7,332 nucleotides of DNA from Sulfitobacter sp. (lineage in GTDB: Bacteria > Pseudomonadota > Alphaproteobacteria > Rhodobacterales > Rhodobacteraceae). The DNA is taken from positions 1-7,332 of the forward strand of contig JAGXHD010000209.1 in NCBI GenBank assembly GCA_024636395.1, in the 5' to 3' direction. Shown in pieces: positions 5,269 to 7,332 of the stretch. The position numbers were made by a program, and so were the translations under genes. A model generated the notes under the pieces. That model worked only from the letters and a program-made list of their open reading frames with translations, had not been told where the DNA came from and did not search any database. Numbering within the stretch: position 1 is the first letter of the stretch; each line of letters opens with the position of its first letter.

Positions 5269-6657
5269 ATGCGCTATATCTCCACCCGTGGCACCGCGCC
5301 CGTCCTGACGTTCGAGGAAGCAATGCTGACCGGGCTGGCCCGTGATGGTGGCCTCTATGTGCCCGAGACGATCCCGCAGCTGAGCCATGCTGACATCGCC
5401 GCGATGGCGGGGCAGTCCTACGAGCAGGTGGCCTACACCGTCATGCGCCCTTTCATCGGAGATACATTCACCGACGATGAGTTCCGCGATCTGATAGCCA
5501 AGGCCTACGCCGCTTTTGGCCACGACAGCCGCGCGCCGCTCAAGGAACTGGCGCCAAATCACTTCCTGCTGGAGCTGTTCCACGGGCCCACGCTGGCGTT
5601 CAAGGATTTCGCCATGCAGCTTATCGGGCAGATGTTCCAACTGGCGCTGGGGCGTAAGGGCAGCCGTGTCACGATCGTGGGGGCAACCTCGGGCGACACC
5701 GGCTCTGCGGCGATCGAGGCGTTTCGCGGGCTCGAGAATGTCGATGTGGTGATCCTCTATCCTCACGGACGCGTGTCGGAGGTGCAGCGACGCCAGATGA
5801 CCACGCCGGTGGAAAGCAATGTCCATGCGCTGGCCGTGGACGGAGACTTTGACGATTGTCAGGCGCGGCTCAAGGACATGTTCAACGATTTCGAGTTCCG
5901 CGACGGCGTGAAACTCGCGGGTGTGAACTCGATTAACTGGGGCAGGGTTCTGGCGCAGGTCGTCTATTACTTCACCTCCGCCGTGAGCCTCGGGGCGCCG
6001 GAGCGCAAGGTCAGCTTTACCGTACCCACCGGCAATTTCGGGGATATCTTCGCGGGCTATATCGCCAAGCAGATGGGCCTGCCCATCGCCGATCTTGTCG
6101 TCGCGACCAATCAGAACGACATTTTACACCGCTGCCTTTCCGGTCATGGCTACCACAAGGATAAGGTGCACCCTTCCATCAGCCCGTCGATGGACATTCA
6201 GGTGAGCTCCAACTTCGAGCGCGCGTTGTTCGACGCCTACGACCGGGATGGAAATGCGGTCGCACAGTTAATGACGGAGCTGGGGCAGGGAGGGTTTGAC
6301 GTATCTCAGGGAGCAGCGCAGGCGCTTGCAGAGCACTACACATCCGGGCGCGCCTCCGAGGAGGAGACTTCGCTCACCATTGCCCATGTGCTCAACCACA
6401 GTGCAGAGCTTTTGTGCCCCCATTCTGCCGTGGGCGTGAAGGTGGCTAACGATCTGCGGGATCTCTCCACGCCCATGGTCACGCTGGCCACGGCGCATCC
6501 GGCAAAATTCCCCGATGCGGTGGAAGCGGCGACGGGCATCCACCCTCCCTTGCCTCCCCGCATGGCCGACCTCTACGACCGCCCCGAGCGTTTGACCCGT
6601 GTGCCAAACGAGCTCGAGGCTCTCAAGACCCATATCAAAGGACTGATTGCCCCGTGA
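5269..6657 (+). CDS. thrC: Threonine synthase
   Basis: Threonine synthase, a cytoplasmic PLP enzyme that converts O-phosphohomoserine to threonine and phosphate, the last step of threonine synthesis. The 462 residues match the longer bacterial/fungal type. The N-terminus MRYISTRG is typical. The PLP lysine is Lys112 in HGPTLAFKDFAMQ (105-117), the phosphate/substrate loop GATSGDTGSAA is at 138-148, and the PLP-phosphate loop PTGNFGDIFAGY is at 253-264. SISPSMDIQVSSNFERALFD (303-322) is also characteristic. The start at 5269 lies three bases after the surf1 stop and has no clear ribosome binding site in the preceding 20 bases, so translation probably depends on ribosomes finishing surf1. The 3' end overlaps the next start (GTGA). 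No regulatory attenuator is visible; amino-acid control, if any, would act elsewhere. Confidence 0.97.
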   Translation: MRYISTRGTAPVLTFEEAMLTGLARDGGLYVPETIPQLSHADIAAMAGQSYEQVAYTVMRPFIGDTFTDDEFRDLIAKAYAAFGHDSRAPLKELAPNHFLLELFHGPTLAFKDFAMQLIGQMFQLALGRKGSRVTIVGATSGDTGSAAIEAFRGLENVDVVILYPHGRVSEVQRRQMTTPVESNVHALAVDGDFDDCQARLKDMFNDFEFRDGVKLAGVNSINWGRVLAQVVYYFTSAVSLGAPERKVSFTVPTGNFGDIFAGYIAKQMGLPIADLVVATNQNDILHRCLSGHGYHKDKVHPSISPSMDIQVSSNFERALFDAYDRDGNAVAQLMTELGQGGFDVSQGAAQALAEHYTSGRASEEETSLTIAHVLNHSAELLCPHSAVGVKVANDLRDLSTPMVTLATAHPAKFPDAVEAATGIHPPLPPRMADLYDRPERLTRVPNELEALKTHIKGLIAP

Positions 6658-7332
6658 CATTGCAAACGCACCGCCTCTCGAACGGCTTTCGCATCGTAAC
6701 TGAATCCATGCCGGGCCTTGCCTCTGCCTCCATCGGGGTATGGGTTGGCGCCGGAGGTCGGCACGAGACACCCGCACAAAACGGCATCGCGCATTTTCTC
6801 GAGCATATGGCCTTCAAGGGCACTAAGACGCGCACCGCGTTGCAGATCGCAGAAGCCATCGAGGATGTGGGGGGCTACATCAATGCCTATACTTCACGCG
6901 AAGTGACGGCCTATTACGTACGGGTTCTCGAAAATGATGTGCCGCTGGGCCTTGAGGTGATCGCGGATATCCTGCGCAATCCGGTGATGGACGATGCGGA
7001 AATCGAGGTGGAGCGCGGCGTAATCCTGCAAGAAATCGGTCAGGCGCTCGACACGCCCGACGATGTGATCTTCGACTGGCTGCAAGAGCAGGCTTTTCCC
7101 GATCAGCCTATGGGCCGCACGATTCTTGGCCCGACAGAACGGGTCTCGAATTTCACGCGCAAGGATCTGACCGGCTTTATCGACCAGCACTACGGCCCGG
7201 AGCAGATGATCTTGTCGGCGGCCGGTGCGGTGGACCACGACGCGCTCGTGGCGATGGCGGAGCAACTCTTTGGTGACATGGAGCCTAAAGCGTTGATGCG
7301 CGCACTGCCCGGCGTGTTTGCAGGAGGTGAGC
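6654..7332 (+). CDS. M16 family zinc processing peptidase, N-terminal part (cut by window edge)
   Basis: First 226 residues of an M16 (pitrilysin/MPP-like) zinc peptidase, the bacterial relative of the beta subunit of the mitochondrial processing peptidase; members are usually about 420 residues. The inverted zinc motif HFLEH is complete at 47-51 (His47, Glu50, His51), with the third ligand Glu127 in GVILQEIGQ, 76 residues after His51 as in mitochondrial processing peptidase. Other family blocks are SIGVWVGAGGRHE (26-38) and GGYINAYTSRE (73-83). There is no signal peptide, so it is likely cytoplasmic. The start is GTG 6654, which overlaps the thrC stop as GTGA. AAAGGA (6637-6642) is 11 bases upstream, and the next ATG (residue 19) would cut into conserved sequence. 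Placement behind thrC is common in Rhodobacterales. The true substrate is unknown; names such as pqqL or mpp would be guesses. Confidence 0.93.
   Translation, partial: MTLQTHRLSNGFRIVTESMPGLASASIGVWVGAGGRHETPAQNGIAHFLEHMAFKGTKTRTALQIAEAIEDVGGYINAYTSREVTAYYVRVLENDVPLGLEVIADILRNPVMDDAEIEVERGVILQEIGQALDTPDDVIFDWLQEQAFPDQPMGRTILGPTERVSNFTRKDLTGFIDQHYGPEQMILSAAGAVDHDALVAMAEQLFGDMEPKALMRALPGVFAGGE

Noticed and set aside
1..7332. Mobile elements, CRISPR arrays, tRNA or rRNA genes, phage or defence genes
   Set aside because: Every stretch is accounted for by conserved housekeeping genes and short gaps. No transposase, repeat-spacer pattern or RNA gene signature was seen.

Overview
This window carries the conserved alphaproteobacterial cytochrome c oxidase (aa3-type) gene block and its usual neighbours. 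The order is tldD (reverse strand, partial), ctaC (coxB, subunit II), ctaB (heme o synthase), a small one-helix membrane protein, ctaG (Cox11), ctaE (coxC, subunit III), surf1, thrC and an M16 processing-peptidase gene (partial). This order, with thrC and the M16 gene behind SURF1 and tldD diverging upstream, together with the moderately high GC content and the protein motifs, points to the Rhodobacterales (Rhodobacter/Roseobacter relatives). I cannot name a genus from sequence reading alone.

Layout. Bases 1-784 hold the N-terminal half of TldD, running leftward and cut by the window edge just after its HExxxH metal motif. Bases 785-949 are a divergent intergenic region between tldD and ctaC. 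It holds no gene but several inverted repeats, the best being an 18-bp near-palindrome at 893-910 just before the ctaC ribosome binding site. Bases 950-4490 are the oxidase operon. A 101-base gap between ctaC and ctaB contains two tandem RNA hairpins. From ctaB to ctaG the genes overlap by one base each (TAATG, TGATG), and ctaE follows 22 bases later. A good intrinsic terminator lies at 4528-4557, between ctaE and surf1. Bases 4585-7332 hold surf1, thrC (3-base gap) and the M16 peptidase (GTGA overlap), tightly packed.

How the genes work together. CtaC and CtaE are structural subunits of the oxidase. CtaB makes the heme o precursor of heme a. CtaG delivers copper to CuB in subunit I, and SURF1 helps place heme a in subunit I. 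The 64-residue protein is probably an assembly accessory (CoxF-like), judged from position and shape. Subunit I (ctaD), heme a synthase (ctaA) and Sco are not in the window, so they must be encoded elsewhere. ThrC (threonine synthesis) and the M16 peptidase have no obvious functional tie to the oxidase and probably share only transcription.

No mobile element, CRISPR array, tRNA or rRNA is visible, and no gap of more than 300 bases lacks a gene. I found no undescribed multi-gene system. The points worth a second look are regulatory: hairpins, palindromes, the mid-cluster terminator and a repeated translation-start sequence.
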